Positions 33,132 through 41,639 of a stretch of 45,442 bases of DNA are shown here, piece after piece. The position numbers and the translations under genes were made by a program. Each line of letters starts with the position of its first letter. The stretch's first letter is position 1. Under the pieces are notes generated by a model. That model did not search any database. It was not told the DNA's origin and was given only the letters and a program-made list of their open reading frames with translations. Source of the DNA: Candidatus Howiella intestinavium (lineage in GTDB: Bacteria; Bacillota; Clostridia; Oscillospirales; Acutalibacteraceae); the NCBI GenBank assembly GCA_904420585.1, contig CAJFVX010000007.1, positions 1 to 45,442 of the forward strand, read 5' to 3'.

Positions 33132-34886
33132 CTACCCCTTCCGATGAGGCCGGGGCGCCGCAGACCGGCGGGGGCGTCCACCCTTGCCCCGGAAGCCAGG
33201 CAGATACCCTTCCCGCCCGCCCTCGTTCCGGTGGGAGGCGGGCCGCTTTCCGCCGGGGCGGCCGAACGGACGGGATTCTTCACCGCGGGGCGAAGCGCTT
33301 TCCTCGGCCAGGGCGGCCACCACAGGACGCCGGTTAATTTTAAGCCCCACCATATCCTCCAGGGCCTTCCCCGCCTTGTCCGCCGGGACGGATACCAGGG
33401 TGTGGTCGTTAAAAATCTCAATCTTCCCGATTTCCCTGCCGGTCAAATCCGTGCAGCCGGTGATGGCACCCATAATATGCCCCGGCGCGATATTCTGGGC
33501 CCGGCCCGCATCGATAAGCAGCTTGGCGTAGGCCGGCCGGGGACGGGCGGCCTGAGGGGCCGGCGCGGGGATTTCCTCCACAGGCTCCGGCTCGGGGCCG
33601 AAGTGCAGCCGCAGCAGGGCGGCCGCCACGTTTTCGGCCGAATGTCCCCGCTTCAACAGCTCTTCCAGCATGGCCGGCCGGGCGCCTTCCAGCTCCCCGA
33701 TGGTTTTTTCAATCTGCATAAGGCCCTGTTTGCGCTCCTCCTCCCGCACCGCCGCCCGGCTGGGCAGGGCCTTATGCCGGATATCAGACCGACACATGCG
33801 GCCGATAGCCTGCAGCTCGGCCGACTGCCGCCGTCCGGCGCAGAGGGTGACGGCGCAGCCCGACTTGCCTGCCCGGCCGGTGCGGCCGATGCGGTGGACG
33901 TAGTATTCGGGGTTCTGGGGCAGGTCGTAGTTGATGACGTAATCCACATCGTTTACGTCGATGCCCCGGGCCGCCACGTCGGTGGCGATAAGAATGGGGG
34001 TATGGCCGCCCTTGAAGGACTCCATAACCTGGTTGCGCTGGGACTGCTGCATATCCCCGTGCAGCCCGTCGGCCGAAAAGCCGTGGGCGGTCAGATAGCC
34101 CTTGACCTCGTCCACCGTCTTTTTGGTGTTGCAGAAGACAATAGCGCGGTTGGGATGGAAATACCGCAGCACCAGGGCCAGGGCGTTCATCTTCCGCCCC
34201 ATGGGGACTTCATAATAAATCTGCTGGATTTTGTCCACCGTCACCTGGGCTTTGGCCACCTGCACCATCCGGGGATTTTTCTGGTACTGCTGGGTCAGAG
34301 CCAGGATGGCCGGGGGCATGGTGGCCGAGAAAAGCACCGTCTGCCGGTCTTCCGGCGTATCCGCCAGGATGGTTTCGATGTCCTCCCTGAAGCCCATGCT
34401 CAGCATCTCGTCGGCCTCATCCAGCACCACCAGCCGGATGCCCTGCAGCCGGAGGGTCTTCCGGCGCATGTGGTCCATAACCCGGCCGGGGGTGCCCACT
34501 ACGATGGCGGCGGTTTTCAGCTGCTGGATCTGCCGGTCCATAGGCGCGCCGCCGTACACGCAGACGGTGCGCACGCCGGGTTTGAAGGCCGCCAGCTTCT
34601 GCAGCTCCTCCGCCGCCTGGACGGCCAGTTCCCTTGTGGGGCAGAGCACCAGCACCTGGGGGCTGCACTTCTCCCGCGCCTTTGGATCCACCAGCTCCAC
34701 CGCCGGGATGCCGAAGGCCAGGGTTTTGCCCGTGCCGGTCTGGGAGCGGCCGATGACGTCCTGTCCTGCCTGGATAAGGGGGATGCTCTCGGCCTGTATC
34801 TGTGTGGCGTTCTCGAAGCCCATGGCCGCAACGGCCCGGCGGACTTCTTCGGTTAAATTCATTTCTGCAAAGGGTTTGGTCTGCAT
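33132..34886 (-). CDS. DEAD-box RNA helicase, CsdA/DeaD type
   Basis: A 584-residue ATP-dependent RNA helicase. Motifs in order: SQTGTGKT (48-55), PTRELA (83-88), TPGR (132-135), DEAD (156-159), SAT (187-189), and HRIGRTGR near 330. Then a linker and an RRM-like DbpA domain (about 465-540, KIEIFNDHTLVSVP), and a basic Arg/Gly/Pro-rich tail ending PRRSAAPRPHRKG. Such helicases unwind rRNA or mRNA and are often raised in cold. The ATG has GAGGAGA upstream. A promoter at 35032-35061 and a terminator-like hairpin in its leader (34967-35006) precede it. A weak hairpin (33114-33140) overlaps the stop codon. Confidence 0.94.
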   Translation of the reverse strand: MQTKPFAEMNLTEEVRRAVAAMGFENATQIQAESIPLIQAGQDVIGRSQTGTGKTLAFGIPAVELVDPKAREKCSPQVLVLCPTRELAVQAAEELQKLAAFKPGVRTVCVYGGAPMDRQIQQLKTAAIVVGTPGRVMDHMRRKTLRLQGIRLVVLDEADEMLSMGFREDIETILADTPEDRQTVLFSATMPPAILALTQQYQKNPRMVQVAKAQVTVDKIQQIYYEVPMGRKMNALALVLRYFHPNRAIVFCNTKKTVDEVKGYLTAHGFSADGLHGDMQQSQRNQVMESFKGGHTPILIATDVAARGIDVNDVDYVINYDLPQNPEYYVHRIGRTGRAGKSGCAVTLCAGRRQSAELQAIGRMCRSDIRHKALPSRAAVREEERKQGLMQIEKTIGELEGARPAMLEELLKRGHSAENVAAALLRLHFGPEPEPVEEIPAPAPQAARPRPAYAKLLIDAGRAQNIAPGHIMGAITGCTDLTGREIGKIEIFNDHTLVSVPADKAGKALEDMVGLKINRRPVVAALAEESASPRGEESRPFGRPGGKRPASHRNEGGREGYLPGFRGKGGRPRRSAAPRPHRKG

Positions 34887-34966
34887 ATATCTCCTCTTTC
34901 CTAATCCATATAACGGCTGCCGCCGCTTCTATTTTTATAGCAAAACCGGACCGGGCAAGCTGCGCG

Positions 34967-35006
34967 GAAAGAAAAGAGACGGGGAACCCCTCGATTCCTC
35001 GTCTCT
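34967..35006 (-). terminator. terminator-like hairpin in the helicase leader
   Basis: Minus-strand AGAGACG/CGTCTCT stem (34975-34981 with 35000-35006), with inner GGAA/TTCC, followed by TTTCTTTCC. It lies about 20 bases after the predicted start and may be an attenuator for the helicase or the terminator of the carA-carB/dapF operon upstream. Confidence 0.6.
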
Positions 35007-35031
35007 AAGCAATCCGGTATAGCACAAATCC

Positions 35032-35061
35032 AGTATATACCAGATTCGGCGCTTTTGTCAA
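35032..35061 (-). promoter_or_regulatory. sigma-A promoter of the helicase gene
   Basis: Minus-strand TTGACA (35056-35061) and TATACT (35032-35037) with an 18-base spacer; begins just after the stop of the CarB-DapF gene. Confidence 0.8.
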
Positions 35062-35070
35062 GGGAAGGGC

Positions 35071-38000
35071 TTACAGCTCCACTTCCCCGTCGAAGACCTT
35101 GACGGCGTCGCCGGTGAGGATGACCTCCCCGTCCTCGTAGCGCACGCCCACGGTGCCCCCCTTGAGTTTGACCTGCACCTGGGCGTCGGCCTTGCAGAAG
35201 CCGGAAAGGATGGCCGCCACCGCGCCGGCGCAGGCGCCGGTGCCGCAGGCCCAGGTCTCGCCCGAGCCCCGCTCCCACACCCGCATCTTAATGGTGGTGC
35301 GGTCGATGACCTGCACAAACTCGGTATTCACCCGCTCGGGGAAGATGGCCGCGTGCTCGAACCGGGGGCCCAGCTGTTCGATATCCAGGCCGTCCAGGCT
35401 GTCGCAGAAGACCACGCAGTGGGGATTGCCCACCGACATGCAGGTGATGGCATAGGCCCCGCCGCCGATTTCGGTCAGCTGGTTGATAACCGGGGCATCC
35501 CCCAGCTTCACCGGCACCTTGGCCGGATCCAGCTCGGCCTTGCCCATATACACATCCACCGACTGCACCTGCCCGTTCTGCACATACAGCTTGACCTTTT
35601 TAACGCCGCTAAGGGTTTCAATCTCCATTTCGGTCTTGCCCACCATGCCGTTGTCGTAGAGGTACTTGGCCACGCAGCGGATGCCGTTGCCTCCCATCTT
35701 GCCCTCGCTGCCGTCCAGGTTGAACAGGCGCATCTTGGCGTCGGCCACATCGGAGGGCAGAATCAGGATGATGCCGTCGGCCCCTACCCCGTAATGCCGG
35801 TTGGACAGCATCACACTTAAGGACTCGGGGCTCTCCACTTCCCTTTCAAAGCAGTTGAAATAGAGATAATCGTTGCCGCAGGTCTGAATCTTGGTAAATT
35901 TCAGCTTCTGTCGCTGCCGGCGCATATGGTTGATGTTCACAAGCTCGGTGCTGTAGGGGGTGTACCGGCTCATGAGGCTGTCGGCCAGGGCGTTTGCCGT
36001 ATCCAGGGAGGTCAGACAGGGGATGCCCAGCTCCACCGCCTTCCGGCGGATTTTCACGCTGTCCCTGGTGGGCAGCCGGCCCTTGGAGGAGGTGGAGATG
36101 ATATAGCTGACCTGCCCGCTCTCCAACAGGGTGCGGGTATTGTCGTCTGACTCGTGGATCTTGTTGACCACCGACACCTCCATGCCGGCCTTCCGCAGCA
36201 CCTCGGCCGTGCCCTTGGTGGCGTACAGCCGAAAGCCCAAATCGGCGTATTTCTGCACAACGCCGGCGATTTCCGCCTTGTCGGTATTCCGCACGGTGAC
36301 CAGCACGCCGCCCCGCTTGTTCATCTGATAGCCGGCGGCCACCAGGCCCTTGTAGAGGGCTTCCTCCAGGGTCTTGCCGATGCCCAGCACCTCGCCGGTG
36401 GACTTCATCTCGGGACCTAAGGCCACGTCCACGTCCAGCAGCTTCTCAAAGGAGAAGACCGGCACCTTCACCGCCACATAGGGCGGGGCGGGATACAGGC
36501 CGGTGCCGTACCCCATATCGGCCAGCTTCTCCCCCAGCATGGCCCGGGTGGCCAAATCCACCATGGGCACACCCGTCACCTTGCTGATGTAAGGGATGGT
36601 GCGGGAGGAACGGGGATTGACCTCGATAACGTAAATCTTGCCCTCGTGGATGACGTACTGGATGTTCACAAGGCCCTGGGTCTTCAAGGCCACCGCCAGC
36701 TTCTTGGTGTAGTCGATGAGCTGCTCGGTCAGGCTGCCGTTGATATTCCAGGCGGGATAGACGGCGATGGAGTCGCCCGAGTGGATGCCCGCCCGCTCGA
36801 TATGCTCCATGATGCCGGGGATGAGAATGTCCTCCCCGTCGCAGATGGCGTCCACCTCCAGCTCCACGCCCATGAGGTACTTGTCGATGAGGATGGGGTT
36901 CTCAATGTCGTGGGAGAGGATGATCTGCATGTATTCCTTTATATCCTCGTCCGAGAAGGCGATGATCATGTTCTGGCCGCCCAGGACGTAGGAGGGGCGC
37001 ATGAGCACCGGATATCCCAGGTCGTTGGCCGCCTTCAGGGCCTCCTCCATGGTGAAGACGGTGTGGCCCGCCGGCCGCTCGATGTGCAGGGACTCCAGCA
37101 GCTCGTCGAACCGCTCCCTGTCCTCGGCGGCGTCGATGCTGTCGGCCGGGGTGCCCAGGATGCGGATGCCTTCCTTCTCCAAAAAGCCGGTGAGCTTGAT
37201 GGCCGTCTGGCCGCCGAAGGCCACCACCACGCCGTAGGGCTTCTCGGTCTCGATGACCTTCATGACGTCCTCGGGGGTCAGGGGCTCAAAGTACAGCCGG
37301 TCGGCCGTATTGAAGTCGGTGGATACCGTCTCGGGATTGTTGTTGACGATGACCACCTCGTACCCCGCTTCCTTCAAGGCCCAGACGCAGTGAACCGAGG
37401 CATAGTCGAACTCGATGCCCTGGCCGATGCGGATGGGGCCGGAGCCGAAGACGATGACCGTCTTCTTGTCGCTGCCCTTGCGGGCGATAAATTCGGCCGC
37501 CTCGTTTTCCTCGTCGTAGGCCGAGTAGAAGTAGGGGGTCTCGGCGTCGAACTCGGCGCCGCAGGTGTCCACCATCTTAAAGGCGGCGGGCAGGTGGTAG
37601 GCCACCGGCCGGCCGGTGATGCGCTGGATAACCTTGTCGGGATAGCCCAGCTTCTTGGCCCGGCGGTAGGTCTCCTCGCTGATTTCGGTATCGGCCATCT
37701 GCCGTTCCATCTCCACCAGGTTGCAAAGCTTATATAAGAACCATTCGTCGATTTTGGTGATGTCGTGGATGTCGGCCACGCTGACGCCCCGCTTGAGGGC
37801 CTCGAAGACCACAAACAGCCGCTCGTCATCGCAGACCTGGAGCTTCTCCCGCACTTCCTCGTCGGACAGCTCGGCCAACTTGGGCAGGTTCAGGTCGGAC
37901 AGGGAGATTTCCGCCCCCCGCACGGCCTTCATAATGGCCTCCTCGAAGCTCTGGCCGATGGCCATGACCTCGCCGGTGGCCTTCATCTGGGTGCCCAAGG

Positions 38001-39111
38001 TGCGCTTGGCGTAGACAAACTTGTCAAAGGGCCACTTGGGGAACTTGACCACCACATAGTCCAGGGTGGGCTCGAAACAGGCGCAGGTCTTGCCGGTAAC
38101 CGCGTTGGGGATTTCGTCCAGCCGGTAGCCCACGGCGATTTTGGCCGCCACCTTGGCGATGGGGTAGCCGGTGGCCTTGGAGGCCAGGGCCGAGGAACGG
38201 GACACACGGGGGTTGACCTCGATGACCGCGTATTCAAAGCTTTCGGGGTTTAAGGCGAACTGGCAGTTGCAGCCCCCCTCGATGCCCATGGCCGTGATGA
38301 TGTTGAGGGCCGCCGAACGGAGCATCTGGTACTCCTTGTCGGCCAGGGTCACCGCCGGGGCGATGACGATGGAATCCCCGGTGTGCACGCCCACCGGGTC
38401 GAAGTTCTCCATGGAGCAAACCGTGATGACGTTGCCGGCCCCGTCCCGCATGACCTCGAACTCGATTTCCTTCCAGCCGGCGATGCACTTTTCCACCAGC
38501 ACCTGGTGGATGGGGGACAGGCGCAGGCCGCCCTCCCCGATTTCCCGCAGTTCTTCCTCGTTGTTCACGATGCCGCCGCCGGTGCCGCCTAAGGTAAAGG
38601 CGGGACGGATGATGAGGGGATAGCCCACCTTATCCGCAAAATCCAGGGCGGTCTGCAAATCGTTGGCCACCACCGAGGGGATGACCGGCTCGCCGATGGC
38701 CTCCATGGTGTCCTTGAAAATCTGCCGGTCCTCGGCCTTGTCGATGGTTTCCGGGTCGGCCCCCAGCAGCTTTACCCCCCGGCTCTCCAAAAAGCCCTCC
38801 TTGGCCAGCTGCATGGAAAGGGTCAGGCCGGTCTGGCCGCCTAAGGTGGAAAGGAGGCTGTCCGGCTTTTCCTTGTCGATAATCCGCTTGACCGTGTCCA
38901 GGGTCAGGGGCTCGATATAGATTTTGTCGGCCATGGCCCCGTCGGTCATGATGGTGGCCGGGTTGGAGTTGACCAGCACCACCTCCAGCCCCTCCTCCTT
39001 GAGGGCGGTACAGGCCTGGGTGCCGGCGTAGTCAAACTCGGCGGCCTGCCCGATGACAATGGGGCCGGAGCCGATAACCATTACTTTCTTTGTATCCGGA
39101 TTCAACGGCAT
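35071..39111 (-). CDS. carB-dapF: fusion of carbamoyl-phosphate synthase large subunit (CarB) and diaminopimelate epimerase (DapF)
   Basis: One uninterrupted frame of 1346 residues. Residues 1 to about 1055 are Car[21 protein letters not shown] (first ATP-grasp half), the second half from [17 protein letters not shown], and the C-terminal MGS-like allosteric domain ([30 protein letters not shown]). It makes carbamoyl phosphate for pyrimidine and arginine with CarA. From about 1063, [19 protein letters not shown], a full DapF follows: [14 protein letters not shown], the first catalytic Cys in [10 protein letters not shown] and the second in ACGTGACA. DapF epimerises LL- to meso-diaminopimelate for lysine and peptidoglycan. 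No stop codon or ribosome binding site lies before Met-1063 (35923-35925). Internal initiation cannot be excluded. Operon with carA (67 bases upstream). Confidence 0.93.
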   Translation of the reverse strand: MPLNPDTKKVMVIGSGPIVIGQAAEFDYAGTQACTALKEEGLEVVLVNSNPATIMTDGAMADKIYIEPLTLDTVKRIIDKEKPDSLLSTLGGQTGLTLSMQLAKEGFLESRGVKLLGADPETIDKAEDRQIFKDTMEAIGEPVIPSVVANDLQTALDFADKVGYPLIIRPAFTLGGTGGGIVNNEEELREIGEGGLRLSPIHQVLVEKCIAGWKEIEFEVMRDGAGNVITVCSMENFDPVGVHTGDSIVIAPAVTLADKEYQMLRSAALNIITAMGIEGGCNCQFALNPESFEYAVIEVNPRVSRSSALASKATGYPIAKVAAKIAVGYRLDEIPNAVTGKTCACFEPTLDYVVVKFPKWPFDKFVYAKRTLGTQMKATGEVMAIGQSFEEAIMKAVRGAEISLSDLNLPKLAELSDEEVREKLQVCDDERLFVVFEALKRGVSVADIHDITKIDEWFLYKLCNLVEMERQMADTEISEETYRRAKKLGYPDKVIQRITGRPVAYHLPAAFKMVDTCGAEFDAETPYFYSAYDEENEAAEFIARKGSDKKTVIVFGSGPIRIGQGIEFDYASVHCVWALKEAGYEVVIVNNNPETVSTDFNTADRLYFEPLTPEDVMKVIETEKPYGVVVAFGGQTAIKLTGFLEKEGIRILGTPADSIDAAEDRERFDELLESLHIERPAGHTVFTMEEALKAANDLGYPVLMRPSYVLGGQNMIIAFSDEDIKEYMQIILSHDIENPILIDKYLMGVELEVDAICDGEDILIPGIMEHIERAGIHSGDSIAVYPAWNINGSLTEQLIDYTKKLAVALKTQGLVNIQYVIHEGKIYVIEVNPRSSRTIPYISKVTGVPMVDLATRAMLGEKLADMGYGTGLYPAPPYVAVKVPVFSFEKLLDVDVALGPEMKSTGEVLGIGKTLEEALYKGLVAAGYQMNKRGGVLVTVRNTDKAEIAGVVQKYADLGFRLYATKGTAEVLRKAGMEVSVVNKIHESDDNTRTLLESGQVSYIISTSSKGRLPTRDSVKIRRKAVELGIPCLTSLDTANALADSLMSRYTPYSTELVNINHMRRQRQKLKFTKIQTCGNDYLYFNCFEREVESPESLSVMLSNRHYGVGADGIILILPSDVADAKMRLFNLDGSEGKMGGNGIRCVAKYLYDNGMVGKTEMEIETLSGVKKVKLYVQNGQVQSVDVYMGKAELDPAKVPVKLGDAPVINQLTEIGGGAYAITCMSVGNPHCVVFCDSLDGLDIEQLGPRFEHAAIFPERVNTEFVQVIDRTTIKMRVWERGSGETWACGTGACAGAVAAILSGFCKADAQVQVKLKGGTVGVRYEDGEVILTGDAVKVFDGEVEL

Positions 39112-39178
39112 AGTTTACACATCCCTTTTCTATAGTAAAAGGCGCGGCGCATCCACGCAGTTTCTTTCCTTTACCCGG

Positions 39179-40261
39179 CTACCGGTTGGCGTCGATAAGC
39201 TCCATAAAGCGGTCGAATAAGAACATGGTATCCAGGGGGCCGCCGGAGGCTTCGGGATGGAACTGGACCGAAAAGGCCGGCCGGTCGGTGTAATCAATGC
39301 CCTCGCAGGTGCCGTCGTTGGCGTTGGAGAAGCGCATACGGGCCGTGTCGGGCAGGCTTTCGGGCAGGACGGCGTAGCCGTGGTTCTGGCTGGTGATGTA
39401 TACCCGGCCGGTCTTCTCGTCCTTGACCGGCTGGTTGGCCCCCCGGTGGCCGTATTTCAGCTTGCCGGTGCGGCCGCCGGCGGCCAGGGCCAGCAGCTGA
39501 TGGCCCAAGCAGATGCCGAAGGTGGGGATTTTCCGCTCGTTCAGCCGGCGCAGCTGCTGGATAACCCCCTGGTTCTCCTCCGGGTCTCCCGGCCCGTTGG
39601 ACAGCATGATGCCGTCGGGCTTATACGCTGCGATTTCCTCCGCCGTGCTGCCCTGGGGCAGGCAGATGACCTCGCAGCCCCGGTTCACCAGCTCCCGGCG
39701 GATGTTGTGCTTGGCCCCGAAGTCCCAGAGCACCACCCGGCGCTTGATTTCATCCGGCGTGTACCGCTCCTCGGCAGCGATACTCACCGTCTCCACCGCC
39801 TTTTGCACCGAGAAGGCCGCAAGCTCCTTTTGCACCTTTGGAAGGTCGGGGGCCTCCCGGGTGATTTTGGCGTTCATGACGCCGTGCTCCCGGATAATCC
39901 GGGTCAGCTCCCTTGTGTCGATGCCGTATAACCCCACGACGCCTTCCCTTTTCAGATAGGCGTCCAGGGTGCCCTCGCTGCGGAAGTTGGAGGGTTCTTC
40001 GCAGTATTCCCGCACCACATAGGCCGTAAGCCGCGGCCGGGGGCTCTCAAAGTCGGCGGGGATGACGCCGTAATTGCCGATGAGCGGGAAGGTCTGCACC
40101 ACAATCTGCCCGCAGTAGCTGGGGTCGGTGATGGTCTCCAGATAACCGGTCATGGCCGTGGTGAAGACGATTTCACCCGTCACCTCCCCTTCTGCCCCAA
40201 AAGAAAAGCCGGTGAACACCCGGCCATTTTCCAACGTCAGATAGATCTTCTTTTGTTCCAT
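39179..40261 (-). CDS. carA: carbamoyl-phosphate synthase small subunit (glutaminase)
   Basis: A 360-residue glutamine amidotransferase that feeds ammonia to CarB. The N-terminal domain has MTGYLETITDPSYCGQIVVQTFPLIGN; the class I amidotransferase domain has the catalytic Cys in GICLGHQLLALAAGG and His/Glu in SVQFHPEAS. The start is ATG of MEQKKIYLTLENG, with AAGGGTGG upstream; the ten further codons up have no site. Stop is 67 bases from the CarB-DapF start. Its leader carries a strong terminator hairpin (40317-40350), so expression is probably controlled by attenuation; a pyrimidine or arginine signal is likely but no PyrR loop was recognised. Confidence 0.96.
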   Translation of the reverse strand: MEQKKIYLTLENGRVFTGFSFGAEGEVTGEIVFTTAMTGYLETITDPSYCGQIVVQTFPLIGNYGVIPADFESPRPRLTAYVVREYCEEPSNFRSEGTLDAYLKREGVVGLYGIDTRELTRIIREHGVMNAKITREAPDLPKVQKELAAFSVQKAVETVSIAAEERYTPDEIKRRVVLWDFGAKHNIRRELVNRGCEVICLPQGSTAEEIAAYKPDGIMLSNGPGDPEENQGVIQQLRRLNERKIPTFGICLGHQLLALAAGGRTGKLKYGHRGANQPVKDEKTGRVYITSQNHGYAVLPESLPDTARMRFSNANDGTCEGIDYTDRPAFSVQFHPEASGGPLDTMFLFDRFMELIDANR

Positions 40262-40310
40262 TCTCTTTACCACCCTTACCTTTCCCGCCAAATGGACAAG
40301 CCCACGGTCC

Positions 40311-40350
40311 AGAAAAAAAGACGGCCAGCGGAAACCGCCGCGCCGTCTTT
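40311..40350 (-). terminator. attenuator terminator in the carA leader
   Basis: Minus-strand stem AAAGACGGC/GCCGTCTTT (40342-40350 with 40317-40325, 9 bp, with an inner CGG-AAA-CCG pairing) followed by CTTTTTTTCT. A small alternative hairpin, AAAGCA/TGCTTT (minus strand, about 40357-40377), lies just upstream and might influence it. A five-codon mini-frame MDALS stops at 40349-40351 in the stem base; it has no good ribosome binding site. Confidence 0.78.
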
Positions 40351-40495
40351 AAGACAAAGCATCCATCGTTTGCTTTTTGCCGCCTCCGTCCCCGCCCTGC
40401 GGGATATGCGATAAACGGCCCTGCCGAAAAAAGCAGCTCGGGGTCAGCGCGTCCGCACAAGGAACGGCCCGGTCTCCCCCACTATATTTTTTACT

Positions 40496-40524
40496 ATTTT
40501 ACTCTATATCGGCCCATTTTACAA
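40496..40524 (-). promoter_or_regulatory. sigma-A promoter of carA-carB/dapF
   Basis: Minus-strand TTGTAA (40519-40524) and TAAAAT (40496-40501) with a 17-base spacer, giving a leader of about 230 bases before carA. The rest of the leader (40351-40490) holds GC-rich but unassigned sequence. Confidence 0.75.
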
Positions 40525-40557
40525 GGTGGGGTTTCTGCCAAAAACGAAGGCAAATTT

Positions 40558-41451
40558 CTATAACTTTTCATCGTATTTTTTCAGCGGGTCTGCCTTTTCG
40601 ACAGTACCGCCCTCTTTTTCCTGCTCTGCAGGGGACCGGCTGCGGCCGGTGGGCGACTGATGAAACTCCCGCTTATAAGCCCGGAAAAACACCGAATAGT
40701 CGCTGTAGCCGCACTGGGCCGCTGCCTTGTGCACCGGGACGCCGGCTTCAATCAGCCGCCGGGCCTCGCTGACCCGCTTGAGCCGGATGTAGTTCCCCGG
40801 CGCGTAGCCGGTAGCCTCCTTGAAAATCCGCCAAAGCTGGGCGCTGCTGATATAAAACCGGGCGGCAATCTGCTCCATGGTCAGGTTTTCATAGATGTTG
40901 TCGTTGACATACCCCACAATCCGGGCCGGCAGGGGAACCGGCTGGGGCGGGGCGTCCTTTCTGCGCTGGAAGGCCTCGTATATGGCCATGAGAACCACGC
41001 CCAGGGTCGCCAGCATCTTGGTGCGGAAGTAGGGTTCCTCCGGCCGGCTTTGGCAGAGGCTGCGGATAAGCTGAGGCAGGTGATACTGCAGCTCGTGGCT
41101 GAAATACTGGTTGCCCACCCCCAGGGGACGGTCCAGGAAGGGCGCGGCCAGCAGCCGCCCCGGGTCTATGGAGGCAAGCACCGCGTCCGAAAAGTAAAAC
41201 AAGGCCCGCTCAAAAGCATATCGGGAGTCCACCAGGTGCTTGCGCACCTCGTTGGGCCGCATGATGATGAGGCTGTCCGGCCGGTAGGCGTATTCATACC
41301 CCTCCACCATATAGCTTCCCTGGCCCTGTATCAGGTAAAAAATAGTGTAATTGGTGGAATGGGTGTGCAGATGGTAGTCCTTCTGCCGGGGATTGTCGTC
41401 ATAGGCGTGATGGAAATACATGTTTTCGTCGCTGTAGTTCAATAGCCGCAT
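40558..41451 (-). CDS. AraC-family transcriptional regulator with N-terminal cupin-type sensor domain
   Basis: A 297-residue activator-type regulator. The N-terminal half has DYHLHTHSTNYTIFYLIQGQGSYMVEGYEY, the sugar-sensing cupin pattern; the C-terminal pair of HTH motifs reads LTMEQIAARFYISSAQLWRIFKEATGYAPGNYIRLKRVSEA and VHKAAAQCGYSDYSVFFRAYKREFHQSP, as in AraC. Start is ATG at 41449-41451; an upstream in-frame GTG lies inside the GGGAGGAGGG binding site and is rejected. Divergent from the sulfatase gene, so it probably controls that gene in response to a glycan-derived sugar. Own promoter at 41473-41501. Confidence 0.92.
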   Translation of the reverse strand: MRLLNYSDENMYFHHAYDDNPRQKDYHLHTHSTNYTIFYLIQGQGSYMVEGYEYAYRPDSLIIMRPNEVRKHLVDSRYAFERALFYFSDAVLASIDPGRLLAAPFLDRPLGVGNQYFSHELQYHLPQLIRSLCQSRPEEPYFRTKMLATLGVVLMAIYEAFQRRKDAPPQPVPLPARIVGYVNDNIYENLTMEQIAARFYISSAQLWRIFKEATGYAPGNYIRLKRVSEARRLIEAGVPVHKAAAQCGYSDYSVFFRAYKREFHQSPTGRSRSPAEQEKEGGTVEKADPLKKYDEKL

Positions 41452-41472
41452 GACTTTCCCTCCTCCCACGTA

Positions 41473-41501
41473 AGCATACCACCTTTTGAAATAATACGCA
41501 A
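41473..41501 (-). promoter_or_regulatory. promoter of the AraC-type gene
   Basis: Minus-strand TTGCGT (41496-41501) and TATGCT (41473-41478) with a 17-base spacer. Confidence 0.7.
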
Positions 41502-41523
41502 TTAAATTCCGATAATTCTCGCA

Positions 41524-41593
41524 ATTCCATGGCGGAATATTTGTGCTATACTCAATATAAAAGGATTTTTATATAATTTTTTATGAAATCCTT
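41524..41593 (+). promoter_or_regulatory. control region of the sulfatase gene, with candidate AraC operators
   Basis: TATACT (41547-41552) is a good -10, but the expected -35 position reads ATTCCA, so activator dependence is likely. The inverted repeat ATTCC-N5-GGAAT (41524-41538) overlaps that -35 position. A second inverted repeat, AAGGATTT (41561-41568) and AAATCCTT (41586-41593), is downstream. Assignment to the AraC regulator is inference. Confidence 0.5.
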
Positions 41594-41639
41594 ACAATTA
41601 CGGTAAGCAAAAAAATACAACCGGAAAGGATGATCCTCC

